64,000 bases of DNA, taken from assembly GCF_900108245.1 (NCBI RefSeq), contig NZ_FNUY01000005.1:124001-188000 (forward strand). The letters run 5' to 3'. Below are positions 7,021 to 15,689 of the stretch, in pieces. The DNA is from Allobosea lathyri (lineage in GTDB: Bacteria > Pseudomonadota > Alphaproteobacteria > Rhizobiales > Beijerinckiaceae). A program made the translations under genes and the position numbers. Numbering within the stretch: position 1 is the first letter of the stretch; each line of letters begins with the position of its first letter. The notes under the pieces were generated by a model, which was given only the letters and a program-made list of their open reading frames with translations, had not been told where the DNA came from and made no database searches.

Positions 7021-7707
7021 TTAGACGATGCGCGTGCGCACGCTGCCGACACCGGCGATCTCGCCTTCCAGCACATCGCCCTTGACCACGGCGGCGACAC
7101 CTTCGGGCGTGCCGGTGAAGATCAGGTCCCCCGGAGCGAGCGCAACGAGGCCCGAAAGATAGGAGATCGTCTCGGGCACGCTCCAGATCATCTTGGCGAG
7201 GTCCGAGCTCTGGCGAACCGCACTGTTGACGGTAAGCTCGATCTTGCCGGCGCTTGGGTGGCCGGCATGGCTTGCGGGCGCGATCTCGCCGATCGGCCCC
7301 GAGAGATCGAAGCCCTTGCCCATGTCCCAGGGCTTCCCGGCCTTCTTGGCCGCGCCCTGCAGGTCGCGGCGGGTCATGTCGAGCCCGGCGGCATAGCCAT
7401 AGACATGGTTCAGCGCCTCGGCCTCCGGGATGTCGCGGCCGCCGGTGCCGATCGCCACGACCAGTTCCATCTCGTGATGCAGGTCGCCGGTCTTGGGTGG
7501 ATAGGGCATGTCGGCGCCATTGATCAGCAGGGCGTCGGCCGGCTTCATGAAGAAGAACGGCTCCTCGCGATCGGGGTCGCCGCCCATCTCGCGGGTGTGC
7601 TCGGCATAGTTGCGCCCGACGCAGAAGACCCGGCGCACCGGAAAGAGCCCGCCGCCAGCGACCGGGACAGCTGTCACGGCGGGCGGATCGATCACGTAAT
7701 TCGTCAT
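7021..7707 (-). CDS. Fumarylacetoacetate hydrolase family protein
   Basis: A 228-residue FAH-fold protein. The metal-binding signature [12 protein letters not shown], the catalytic-lid segment [11 protein letters not shown] and the C-terminal TGTPEGVA are all present. Size and motifs match fumarylpyruvate hydrolase and acylpyruvase-type members rather than full-length fumarylacetoacetase. The ATG at 7707 is preferred over a GTG at 7716 because GGAG sits eight bases before it. It is read towards the DHDPS-like gene. It probably cleaves a C-C bond of a 2,4-dioxo acid; the pathway cannot be set from the window. Confidence 0.88.
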   Translation of the reverse strand: MTNYVIDPPAVTAVPVAGGGLFPVRRVFCVGRNYAEHTREMGGDPDREEPFFFMKPADALLINGADMPYPPKTGDLHHEMELVVAIGTGGRDIPEAEALNHVYGYAAGLDMTRRDLQGAAKKAGKPWDMGKGFDLSGPIGEIAPASHAGHPSAGKIELTVNSAVRQSSDLAKMIWSVPETISYLSGLVALAPGDLIFTGTPEGVAAVVKGDVLEGEIAGVGSVRTRIV

Positions 7708-7846
7708 GGCGGACACTCCGTTGCGGCCTTCTCAGCCGTTCATGCGGGAGCCGCAGGCGCAGGGCAAGAGCCTCCTCGCCGGGGGCAGGGATGCGCGCGC
7801 CACATTGCCGCGGGAGGCGGTCGAAAACGCGTTTTGCGGCGCATCA

Positions 7847-7876
7847 TTGCAACCTTGGCAGAATGCCTCTTACAGT
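7847..7876 (+). promoter_or_regulatory. Candidate promoter of the cold-shock gene
   Basis: TTGCAA, 18-base spacer, TACAGT, about 50 bases before the start codon. It is the best sigma-70-like pair in the short upstream region, but not a strong consensus. Confidence 0.35.
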
Positions 7877-7927
7877 AGTGCCGGGTCGGCATGAGCCGGC
7901 CTCAACTTGAGACCGAAGGAACAGCAC

Positions 7928-8137
7928 GTGAGCACGGGTACCGTGAAGTGGTTCAATGAGACCAAGGGCTACGGATTCATCACGCCTGACCAGGGCGGCA
8001 GCGATGTTTTCGTGCATATCAGCGCAGTCGAGCGCTCAGGCATGCGTGGCCTGAACGAAGGCCAGAAGATCAGCTACGATCTCGAAGCCGATCGCAAGAC
8101 CGGCAAGTCCTCGGCGGTCAACCTCAAGACTGCGTGA
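7928..8137 (+). CDS. CspA-family cold-shock protein
   Basis: A 69-residue single cold-shock domain that binds single-stranded RNA and DNA. Both RNP motifs are intact: KGYGFITP (RNP1) and VFVHIS (RNP2). Translation most likely begins at the GTG at 7928, with AAGGAA seven bases upstream; an in-frame TTG at 7907 would add an unlikely tail. It stands alone, divergent from the FAH-family gene. Confidence 0.95.
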   Translation: MSTGTVKWFNETKGYGFITPDQGGSDVFVHISAVERSGMRGLNEGQKISYDLEADRKTGKSSAVNLKTA

Positions 8138-8319
8138 GATAACCCCTAGACGGGAGGCCGATCGGCGGCGTCGCTTCCCGAGCCAATGCGAATCTCTATC
8201 GATCTATTCGGACTGAAGACGATTCCCGGCATGCCCGTCGCCAAGGAGGCGGCGGTCGAAGGGCAAGGCCAGCCCCAATGGCCACTTTCCGAGACTCTCG
8301 TTTCCAAGATTCTCATGAC

Positions 8320-9558
8320 TCAGGCTCTGCCCGGGGCCGGCTGAAACAACCGGCCCTTCTCTGCCACGAGCACGATGCCGAGCGCGACGAGGCCGCAGAG
8401 CGAGAAGCCGAGCGTCAGCGGCACCACCGTCCCATTGAAATGCTGGCCGATATAGAAGCCGAGCAGCGCCCCCACCACCGTGGTGACGAACCCTTGCACC
8501 GACGACGCCGTTCCCGCGACATGGCCAAGCGGGTCCATCGCCATCGCGCCGAAATTCGGGGCTAGCAGGCCGAAGCAGAACATCGCCCCGCCCTGGAAGG
8601 CAGCAAAGCTCCAAAGCGATTCATGGCCGGCCAGCGCGACCAGCGCGTGCGTGCCGGTCAGCGCGATATAGCCCAGCAGCGCCGTATGCGAGACGCGGCG
8701 CATGCCGAGGCGCACGACGATGCGCGAATTGAGCAGCGACGCGACTGCCATGAACATCGCGATCAGCGCGAAGATCGTCGTGAACCATTCCGGCGCGTGG
8801 AAGACATCGACGAAGACCTGCTGGGCCGAATTGATGAAGCCGAAGAGGCCGCCGAGCACGAAGGCCATGGCCAGCATGTAGCCGACCGCGATCCGGGTCG
8901 TCAGCGTCGTGCGGAAGGCGGCGAGCACGTTGTCGAACGCAATCGGCTTGCGATCCTCCTCATGCAGCGTCTCCGGCAGCTTGAGGATGACCCAGAGCAT
9001 CACCGCGGCGCCGAATATCGTCAGGACGCCAAAAATCCAGCGCCAGGGCGCAACCCAGAGGATCGCCTGGCCGATCGAGGGGGCCAGGATCGGCACCGCC
9101 AAAAAGACGATCAGCGCCAGCGACATCACGCGCGCCATGTCGCGGCCGGAATAGCAGTCGCGCACGATCGAGACCACGAGCACGCGCGTCGCCGCAGCGC
9201 CGACGCCCTGCAGCACGCGCGCCAGCATCATCGTCTCAAAGGAGCCGGAGAACGCCGCCGCAATGCTGGCGAGGACATAGACGGTGAGACCGAAGAGCAG
9301 CACCGGACGCCGGCCGAAGCGGTCGGAAATCGTCCCGTAGACGATCTGCGCGACGCCGAAGCCGAGCAGATAGGCCGTGACGATCCATTGCCGGTCGTTG
9401 TCCTGGAGGATGCCGAGCGTCCGGGCCATGTCCGGCAAGGCCGGCAGCATGGAGTCGATCGCCAGCGCGTTCGTTGCCATCAATGCTGCGGCCAGGCCGA
9501 CGAAAGCATGGAAGCTCATGCCATGGCGTGGCCGCGTAGCGTCGGAAATCTCGGTCAT
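8320..9558 (-). CDS. Bcr/CflA-type MFS multidrug efflux protein
   Basis: A 412-residue major facilitator with 12 predicted membrane segments. The family motifs are clear: motif A after helix 2 (GTISDRFGRRP), the helix 1 MLPALPDMA stretch of drug:H+ antiporter family 1, and a motif C-like region (VPILAPSIG). Relatives export bicyclomycin, chloramphenicol or other compounds. The ATG at 9558 has a GCAGG four bases upstream. The 182 bases between cspA and this gene's end hold no gene I can support. Confidence 0.88.
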   Translation of the reverse strand: MTEISDATRPRHGMSFHAFVGLAAALMATNALAIDSMLPALPDMARTLGILQDNDRQWIVTAYLLGFGVAQIVYGTISDRFGRRPVLLFGLTVYVLASIAAAFSGSFETMMLARVLQGVGAAATRVLVVSIVRDCYSGRDMARVMSLALIVFLAVPILAPSIGQAILWVAPWRWIFGVLTIFGAAVMLWVILKLPETLHEEDRKPIAFDNVLAAFRTTLTTRIAVGYMLAMAFVLGGLFGFINSAQQVFVDVFHAPEWFTTIFALIAMFMAVASLLNSRIVVRLGMRRVSHTALLGYIALTGTHALVALAGHESLWSFAAFQGGAMFCFGLLAPNFGAMAMDPLGHVAGTASSVQGFVTTVVGALLGFYIGQHFNGTVVPLTLGFSLCGLVALGIVLVAEKGRLFQPAPGRA

Positions 9559-9704
9559 AGTACCTGCATGGAGGCGCGTTCCGCGCGACGGCGGATGCGA
9601 AAAAACCAGATGCCCCTGATGCTTCCGGTCTAGACCCTCCGCAAAAAGCAGACAACCCGGCTTCGTTGCGGCGGGTCATGCGCCGAGCGGGACGCGCCCG
9701 ACGA

Positions 9705-10340
9705 TCAACCGGCCTTCTGCTGCTCGGCGATCAGGGCGTCGTCGATGGCCTGCGACCTGACTGCTGCGGGACGCCCGGCAATGCGCTTGCCATAGGCCTC
9801 GAAGGCCGGGCGCTTCTCCATCGAGCCGAACTGCAGTCCCCAGAGAATCTGCGAGCCCAGATAGACGTCGACCGCGCTGAAGCGATCACCCAGAATGTAT
9901 TCGCCCTGCGTCACCGCCGTTTCGAGCGTGTCCATCACATCCGCGAAGGAGCCATAACCGACCATGCGTGCGCGCTCGGGCGACACCTCGACGCCAAGCG
10001 CGCGATTGGTCACGGCAGCCTCGGTCGGCCCCGCCCCGAAGAAGAGCCAGCGGTAATAGGGTCCGCGCTCCCTGCTGGCGTGAGCGGGCGCAAGGCCGGC
10101 CCCGGGAAACGCGTCGGCCAGGTAGGCGCAGATGGCAGCGCATTCGGTGACCGTGGTCTCGCCATGCCTCAGCGTCGGCACCTTGCCCATAGGGTTCAGC
10201 GCCTTGTAATTCGGCCCCTTCATCTGCGGGCCGAAGCCGACGATCTCGGCGCGATAGGGCTGGCCGACCTCTTCCAGCATCCAGCGGGCGATCCGTCCAC
10301 GTGACATCGGGTTGGTGTAGAGAACCAGTTCGTCGGACAT
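9705..10340 (-). CDS. Glutathione S-transferase family protein
   Basis: A 211-residue two-domain GST: a thioredoxin-like N-domain starting LVLYTNPMSRGRIARWML, with the catalytic Ser/Thr position in NPMSRGR and the cis-proline in KVPTL, then an all-helical C-domain with the typical SAVDVYLGS (N-capping box). The start at 10340 has GAGGGAG at good distance; the longer frame upstream adds a basic non-GST tail. It probably conjugates glutathione to electrophiles; the substrate is unknown. Confidence 0.88.
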   Translation of the reverse strand: MSDELVLYTNPMSRGRIARWMLEEVGQPYRAEIVGFGPQMKGPNYKALNPMGKVPTLRHGETTVTECAAICAYLADAFPGAGLAPAHASRERGPYYRWLFFGAGPTEAAVTNRALGVEVSPERARMVGYGSFADVMDTLETAVTQGEYILGDRFSAVDVYLGSQILWGLQFGSMEKRPAFEAYGKRIAGRPAAVRSQAIDDALIAEQQKAG

Positions 10341-10463
10341 GAGTTTTCTCCCTCTTCTCAGACTAGCCCGTCCAGATGGCATGGCAATGTCGGCGATATC
10401 GCGTCCGTCTGGCGCAGCGCGCGCGACCTGCTATCGTCCGCGCAGGGCATGGCTGGGGATCCT

Positions 10464-11177
10464 ATGAACGAATCACGACCGATGCGCGGCGTCTCCGTCA
10501 CTGACGGGCGGATGACGGTCGAGGGTGTCGCAGGGCGCTTCGTGCAGGGGATCGGCCGGCATCTCAGGCTCTCGGCCTCCGACCTCCGGCTGATCGGCGG
10601 CTTCGCCAGCCAGGACGGGCGGTTGCGCGAGGATGCGCGCATTGTCGGGCGCGCCCACTTGCTCTCGGACAGCCTGCGCCGGGCCGGCTTCGACGATGAG
10701 GCGGGTGCGATCGCCCTGACGATCCGGCCTTTGAGCGCGAGCAATGAGGCCCGGATGCTGCTGATGCTGGGTTTCCGGGAGGCTGACGATGCGGATGGCG
10801 AGTTCTTCGCCGATGCCTTCGTGGCACCGGTTGTCTTCGACGCCCTGAAAGGCGACATGCTGTCGGGCGCAGCGCAGCGGCTCTCTCTCAGCGCCACCAC
10901 CAGCCTGTGGGTGCGCGAGGCCGAGCGCGAGGCTGCCTCGGGCGTGCCGCTGACCTGGCATCTCGGGCTAGACTCCGACGGGCAGACCAGCGCGCCGGCG
11001 CGCGGGCTGGTCGATACACTCGACTGGGACGCCGGCCCCATCGAGACGCTTGCCGCCGAGCCCGTTGCAGATGAGGAGCAGGACACGACCGCCGACCAGC
11101 TGGGCCGGATCAACTGGAGCCTGAAACAGCTTTTGCTGATCCTGGTCTTCCTGATGATCATCATCGCGCTGAAATAG
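10464..11177 (+). CDS. Unknown protein with C-terminal membrane anchor
   Basis: A 237-residue protein I do not recognise. The start has GGGGA five to six bases upstream. The body is soluble and mixed alpha/beta in look (a repeated LSASD / LSATTSLWV pattern). An acidic linker (AEPVADEEQD) is followed by a single hydrophobic tail, LLLILVFLMIIIAL, ending in lysine. That layout is a tail anchor, placing the main domain in the cytoplasm facing the inner membrane. It stands alone between the divergent GST gene and a repeat. Confidence 0.7.
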   Translation: MNESRPMRGVSVTDGRMTVEGVAGRFVQGIGRHLRLSASDLRLIGGFASQDGRLREDARIVGRAHLLSDSLRRAGFDDEAGAIALTIRPLSASNEARMLLMLGFREADDADGEFFADAFVAPVVFDALKGDMLSGAAQRLSLSATTSLWVREAEREAASGVPLTWHLGLDSDGQTSAPARGLVDTLDWDAGPIETLAAEPVADEEQDTTADQLGRINWSLKQLLLILVFLMIIIALK

Positions 11178-11216
11178 CGAGACGCGTACCGCCTCAGAAT
11201 CGGCCTGGAATTTCCT

Positions 11217-11340
11217 CAGCCCTCATTCTGAGAAGCCAATCCGACAGGAGTGGCGTCTCGAAGGATGGGTCAGGAGGCTCCGGAACCAACTGGAGCATCC
11301 TTCGAGACGCCGCGTTCCACGGCTCCTCAGGATGAGGACT
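11217..11340. repeat. Rhizobiales-type inverted repeat, copy 2
   Basis: A diverged copy of the 6902-7011 element: outer arms CAGCCCTCATTCTGAGAAGC and GGCTCCTCAGGATGAGG, inner arms GGCGTCTCGAAGGATG and CATCCTTCGAGACGCC. It sits between convergent genes. Confidence 0.78.
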
Positions 11341-11359
11341 CGAATTCTCAGGCGGTCTC

Positions 11360-12352
11360 TCAGAGATCGTGGCGCTTGATGCGCCTGACCATCTCGTTCA
11401 GCGCCAGCAGCACCAGCGCCAGGATGAAGGGCAGTAGGTAGTAGACGACGCGGAAGATCAGCAGCGCGCCGAGCACCTGCTCGTAGGGCAAACGGTTCAG
11501 CGCCACCAGCATCGTCGCCTCGAAGACGCCGAGCCCGCCTGGAGCATGGCTCGCAATCCCGATCAGGCAGGCGAAGACATAGGCTGCCAGGAATGTCGGG
11601 TAGTCGATATTGTGCCCGCCGGGCAGCAGGACGAAGAGCACGGCAGCAGCGGCGCAGACCTCGCAGGCGCCGAGCAGCATCTGGCCCAATGTGGTGCCCA
11701 GGCCGGGCAGCGGCAGGTTCCAGCCCCTGACCCGAATGGTGCGCTCCCCGGTCGCGACCCAGGCGAGATAGCCGATCGTGCCTGCTGCAACCGCCGCGCC
11801 GACGGCCTGCACGACGAGCGGCGAGGTCCGCGCCAGCGTGGCGACCGAGTCCGAGGCATAGAACAGACAGGCGCAGAGGATGGCACCCAGCCCCAACCAG
11901 AAGGTCAGGCCGGCGATCACGGTCAGGCTTGCAACCTCCGAGGCACGCACGCCCTTGGGCGAATAGATCCAGTAGCGCACCGTGCCGCCGGTCACGATCG
12001 GGAAGCCGAGAGTGAAGGAGACCGAATAGCTGGTGAAGGAGGCGAGCGCGGTCGTGCGATAGGGAATCGACAGGCCCAGCCGCTTCAAGGCGAGCGCGTC
12101 ATAGCCCGTCAGCAGCAGGTAGCTCAGCGCCGTGAAGCCGAGCGCCAGACCGAGCTGGCGCAAGCTGGCATCGTTGAAGGCCCCGGCGAGCTGGCCGGGC
12201 TCCATCTCCGAGATGATGATCCAGAGCACCGCCAGCGAGGCGCAGAAGATGACGACGCTGGCGAGAGGACCGAGCCACCACCAGCGACCGCGTTTGCGCA
12301 GGGGCATCGCTGGACGCGTTGGCATTCCTGGCTCATGCGGGCCGAAAGACAT
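11360..12352 (-). CDS. Flippase-like membrane protein (LPG synthase TM region / UPF0104)
   Basis: About 330 residues with eight or so membrane segments. Family marks of the lysylphosphatidylglycerol synthase transmembrane domain are seen: LLTGYDALALKRLG, the FPIVTGGTVRYWIY stretch, and SHAPGGLGVFEATML near the C-terminus. Only the membrane (flippase) half is present; the aminoacyl-transferase domain of MprF is missing, so it is not itself a lysyl-PG synthase. The start is the ATG at 12352; a GTG two codons earlier is possible. The 268 bases upstream show no gene. Confidence 0.82.
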   Translation of the reverse strand: MSFGPHEPGMPTRPAMPLRKRGRWWWLGPLASVVIFCASLAVLWIIISEMEPGQLAGAFNDASLRQLGLALGFTALSYLLLTGYDALALKRLGLSIPYRTTALASFTSYSVSFTLGFPIVTGGTVRYWIYSPKGVRASEVASLTVIAGLTFWLGLGAILCACLFYASDSVATLARTSPLVVQAVGAAVAAGTIGYLAWVATGERTIRVRGWNLPLPGLGTTLGQMLLGACEVCAAAAVLFVLLPGGHNIDYPTFLAAYVFACLIGIASHAPGGLGVFEATMLVALNRLPYEQVLGALLIFRVVYYLLPFILALVLLALNEMVRRIKRHDL

Positions 12353-12620
12353 GCGCACTCATGATCGGTTGCGCGCGGGGGCCAGGTCGCCATTCGCGCC
12401 GATTGCGGGCGGGAGGGCGCGGCACGCCCCGGCCCGACAGATAAAGCCTCGGCGCCAATGCACAAGCCGCAACGGCGCGGCGAATGCGCGCCATGAGCCC
12501 GGCGCAGTGCAGATCGGGTTACTCTTTGCGGCGATACCTTTGCGTCATCTCCGGCAATCTGCCCGATCAGCCGGAGATGGCAAAGCTGGTTCAGCTCTGC
12601 CGGATTCAGCTCGATTTGGT

Positions 12621-13187
12621 TCAGCCTGTCTTGCGGAAGACGCGCAACGTCTTGAACGTGGCGACCTCGTCAACCTGGGCCGTCTTCGCCCAGTCCGCGA
12701 TGATCGGCTCGGCAACAGAATAGGCGAAGGAGCCGGTGTAGAAGAGCAGGTAGCCGCCGATATCGGTCTGCGCGGTGAAGAGATCGATGACCTCGCGGTC
12801 GGTCAGCGCGCCATAGGCATCATTGGCCTCCGTCCGGAACTCGCAGGCGTGGAACAGCGTGACGATGTCGAAGCGCGGCAGTAGCCGGGCGTTGCTGGTG
12901 TAGATATCGCCGAAATAGGCGCTGTAGGTCTTGGTGATCGTCGGATTCTCCGTCGCCAGCTTGACGAAGGAATCGTATTCCTTCGGCGAGGCCGTGATCC
13001 CCAGCACGGTATTGTCCAGCTCGGGCTCGGCGCAGCGGATGCCGACATAGTGATGCCCGCCGGTGCCGAAATGATAGATGCGCCTGCCGGTCTGGCCGTT
13101 TTCTTCCAGCCATTCGACGAAATGCACATCGCAGGGGCACTGATCGACCCGAAGGCCCCAATAGACGTCCCAGATATTCATCTGCAT
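12621..13187 (-). CDS. Methyltransferase-like protein of unknown function
   Basis: 188 residues from ATG 13187, with GGAG nine bases upstream. The frame stays open far upstream only because it overlaps the GC-rich ABC gene, so the longer version is rejected. The order of elements looks like a class I SAM methyltransferase: IYHFGTGGHHYVGI (motif I position, glycine-rich), VLGITASPKEYD, FDIVTLFHACEF (motif II position) and GGYLLFYTGSFAY. The glycine loop is atypical (GTGGHH). I do not know its substrate. It may be co-transcribed with the ABC exporter upstream. Confidence 0.6.
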   Translation of the reverse strand: MQMNIWDVYWGLRVDQCPCDVHFVEWLEENGQTGRRIYHFGTGGHHYVGIRCAEPELDNTVLGITASPKEYDSFVKLATENPTITKTYSAYFGDIYTSNARLLPRFDIVTLFHACEFRTEANDAYGALTDREVIDLFTAQTDIGGYLLFYTGSFAYSVAEPIIADWAKTAQVDEVATFKTLRVFRKTG

Positions 13188-13300
13188 GGTGGTCGGCTCC
13201 GTGAAACATGACGCCGGCTGTCGCGCCGGCCTTCGGTGGCGATGCTGGATTTCCCCCGTGAATGGGGCTGATGCGGCCTGAATCTGCGCTGAACGGCGGT

Positions 13301-15136
13301 TCATGGCGGGGCGGGCTCGATGTGTCCGGCGCGCGCTTCGGCGCGGCCTCGTTCCGTGGTAGCCATGCGCACCACCCCGCCTGCCCGCTTCAGCAGCAGC
13401 CGGTGTGACGCCGCCTCGGCGAAGCCCGGGCTCTGGCCGAAGGCGAGAATGATGGCTCCGGGACGGGCGGCGCGAAGCTCGGCGAGGAGTTCGAGCGCCG
13501 CATCGACCTCGAGCGCGCTCGTCGCTTCGTCGAGCAGGACAACGTCCGGCTGCTCCAGTTCCGCGCGGGCCAGCGCCAGCCTCTGGCGGTCGCCGGTGGC
13601 GAGTTCCTTGTCCCAATCGCGGGTTTCGTCGAGCCGTGCAGCAAATCCCGACAGTCCATAGCGCCGCAGTGCGTCTTCCAGCCGTTCGGTAGGGAGCGCC
13701 AGCGCGGTGTCGACGACGGCGCGCAGGCTCCCCTCCGACAGATGCAGCTTCTGCGGCACCACCGTCACCCGTGCGCCGGGCGGCAGCACGATACCACCCC
13801 GCCCCCAGGGCCAGAGTCCCGCGATTGCCTGAATCAGCGCCGCCTTGCCGAGGCCGAGTTCGCCGGAGAGATGCAGCGTCGCGCCCGGCGGCAGGGACAG
13901 CCCGATATCGGCGATCAAAGTGCGCCCGTCCCGGTCGATCAACGTGACCTCGTCGAGATGCAGAAGCCCGTCGACACTCTGCGTCACCGCCAGATGCTCG
14001 CCCGGCGGGTCGCCATCGACGCGCTCCAGCGCATCGGCGAGTTCGTTGACGCGGCGAGCGGCCGCGAGCCACTCGGCGATGCGCATGAAATTGTCGAGCA
14101 CCCAGTTGAAGGCGTTCTGCACGGCCACGAAAGCCGCCGCGACCTGCACGACGCCGCCGAGCGACATCTCGCCCGAGAGATATTTCGGCGCGGCCAGCAG
14201 CAGCGGCACCACCGGGACCAGCGCGCCGCTGCCATTGGTGATCCAGGTCAACCGGCCGCGCTGGCGGATCATGGCAAGCCAGCGCTGGACAAGGCTGTCA
14301 TAGGTCCGCGCCACGGCGCGGCGCTCTCCAGCCTCGGTGCGGGCGAGCGCGATCGTCTCGTCATGATCGCGGATCCGCATAAGCGAAAAGCGCAGCCTCG
14401 CCTCGCCCTCGTTGCGCGCGGCGATCAGACGGGGCAGCCGGCGCCCGACGAAGGTGACGAGCAAGGACACCAGCACGGCGTAGATGATCGCCGCCAGCAC
14501 CAGATAGGCCGGGATGACGATCGTGCCCCCGCCCGTTGCCAGCGTCAGGCCGCCTCCGATCTCCCAGAGAATTTCGATGAATGTGATGATGGTGATCACC
14601 GCCGAGAGCAGGCCGATGGCAAAATCGACCACCGGCTCCGTCGCCCAGCGGACATCGTCGGCAATGCGGTATTCCGGATTGGCCGGCTCATAGCCGGACA
14701 GGCTGAGGCGGAAGAAGCGGCGATGGCTGATCCAGCTATCGGCCAGTGTAGCCGTCACCCATTGGCGCCAATGCACCTGAAAGGTCTCGCGCGCGACCAG
14801 AATGACGACGCCAAGCCCCGCCGCGATCAGTACGAGCACCGGGAAGACCGCCATGGCGATCAGCGCGCTTTCGGCGTCCTTCTTTTCAAGGGCATCGAAA
14901 AACCAGCCATTCCAGCGGTTGATGGTAACACTGGCGAAGACGCCGAAGATGATCGCGCCCGCCAGCAGGAGCGACCAGAACCAGGCGCGACCGGCACTGT
15001 GTCCGCGCCAGAACCCGCCCGTCAGCTCCGCGAAGCGAAGCGCGACCTGCCGATCTCCCGGCGGCGCCATGCCCGGCATCTCGTCTGACGTCAGCACAGG
15101 CGACGGCTCCCCCCGGACCGAATCCCGGCTCCGCAT
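13301..15136 (-). CDS. SbmA/YddA-type ABC transporter, fused permease and ATPase
   Basis: A 611-residue half-transporter of the ABC_membrane_2 (SbmA/BacA-like, YddA) family. Membrane segments span ~50-350 and include the family pattern NRWNGWFFDALEKKD. The ATPase covers ~395-595 with signature LATGDRQRL (512-520) and Walker B VVLLDE (532-537). Walker A reads GELGLGKAA at 425-433: the lysine is kept, but the Ser/Thr that binds Mg-ATP is alanine (A432). That could weaken hydrolysis or mark a regulatory variant. Relatives import peptides such as bacteriocins or handle very-long-chain fatty acids. The substrate here is unknown. Confidence 0.85.
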   Translation of the reverse strand: MRSRDSVRGEPSPVLTSDEMPGMAPPGDRQVALRFAELTGGFWRGHSAGRAWFWSLLLAGAIIFGVFASVTINRWNGWFFDALEKKDAESALIAMAVFPVLVLIAAGLGVVILVARETFQVHWRQWVTATLADSWISHRRFFRLSLSGYEPANPEYRIADDVRWATEPVVDFAIGLLSAVITIITFIEILWEIGGGLTLATGGGTIVIPAYLVLAAIIYAVLVSLLVTFVGRRLPRLIAARNEGEARLRFSLMRIRDHDETIALARTEAGERRAVARTYDSLVQRWLAMIRQRGRLTWITNGSGALVPVVPLLLAAPKYLSGEMSLGGVVQVAAAFVAVQNAFNWVLDNFMRIAEWLAAARRVNELADALERVDGDPPGEHLAVTQSVDGLLHLDEVTLIDRDGRTLIADIGLSLPPGATLHLSGELGLGKAALIQAIAGLWPWGRGGIVLPPGARVTVVPQKLHLSEGSLRAVVDTALALPTERLEDALRRYGLSGFAARLDETRDWDKELATGDRQRLALARAELEQPDVVLLDEATSALEVDAALELLAELRAARPGAIILAFGQSPGFAEAASHRLLLKRAGGVVRMATTERGRAEARAGHIEPAPP

Positions 15137-15294
15137 GGCGGAACCCCCTCGACCGAGGTCGAAGCCTGCTTTTCCGGTTAGCCGGCGCTGAATGAACTTG
15201 AGGTGAATGGCGGATGAACGCCGGAAGGCAACTGCCGGAACCGGCCCGGCGCCTGTCGCGTTTGAGGCGGATCACGTCGAGACAGGAGGCTGCC

Positions 15295-15594
15295 ATGCCA
15301 CGTGGCGACAAATCCGCCTATACCGACAAGCAAAAGCGCAAGGCCGAGCATATCGAGGAGGGCTACGAGAAGAGCGGCGTCTCGCATGACGAGGCCGAAG
15401 CGCGGGCCTGGGCGACCGTCAACAAGGAAAGCGGTGGCGGCAACAAAAGCGGTTCAGGGCGGGGCAAGCCCGACACCAATGTTTCCGCCAAGCGGGGCGG
15501 CAAGATCGGCGGCAAGGCTGCCGCCGGAAGGCCGGCCGCCGAGCGATCCGCATCGGCGAAAAAGGCTGCAGAGACGCGCAAGAAGGCATCCTGA
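15295..15594 (+). CDS. Small basic protein of the 'plasmid stabilisation' family
   Basis: A 99-residue, highly basic hydrophilic protein with AGGAGG directly upstream (caggaggctgccATG). The N-terminal half, with KRKAEHIEEGYE and AEARAWATVNKESGGG, is a widespread alphaproteobacterial family often labelled plasmid stabilisation protein, although most members are chromosomal and untested. The C-terminal half is Gly/Lys/Ala-rich (SAKRGGKIGGKAAAGRPAAE), resembling low-complexity DNA-binding tails. No partner toxin or antitoxin is adjacent, so the name should not be read as function. Confidence 0.8.
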   Translation: MPRGDKSAYTDKQKRKAEHIEEGYEKSGVSHDEAEARAWATVNKESGGGNKSGSGRGKPDTNVSAKRGGKIGGKAAAGRPAAERSASAKKAAETRKKAS

Positions 15595-15601
15595 GCAGAT
15601 C

Positions 15602-15671
15602 GTCATTCTCGGCCGAAGAGCCGAGAATATCAGGACGAGGAAGAGATGGTCGGGTCAAGCCCGACCATGTC
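15602..15671. repeat. Two-hairpin intergenic repeat, copy 2
   Basis: Same plan as 990-1069: GTCATT start, hairpin ATTCTCGGC/GCCGAGAAT (15605-15628), hairpin GGTCGGG/CCCGACC (15648-15666), end CATGTC (one base off the expected CATGAC). It lies between convergent genes and may end transcription of both. Confidence 0.7.
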
Positions 15672-15689
15672 GCCTTGGTTACGCCGCCA

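Noticed and set aside
13188..14072. Long upstream extension of the methyltransferase-like frame
   Set aside because: It overlaps the ABC ATPase on the same strand in another frame; the real start has a ribosome site at 13187.
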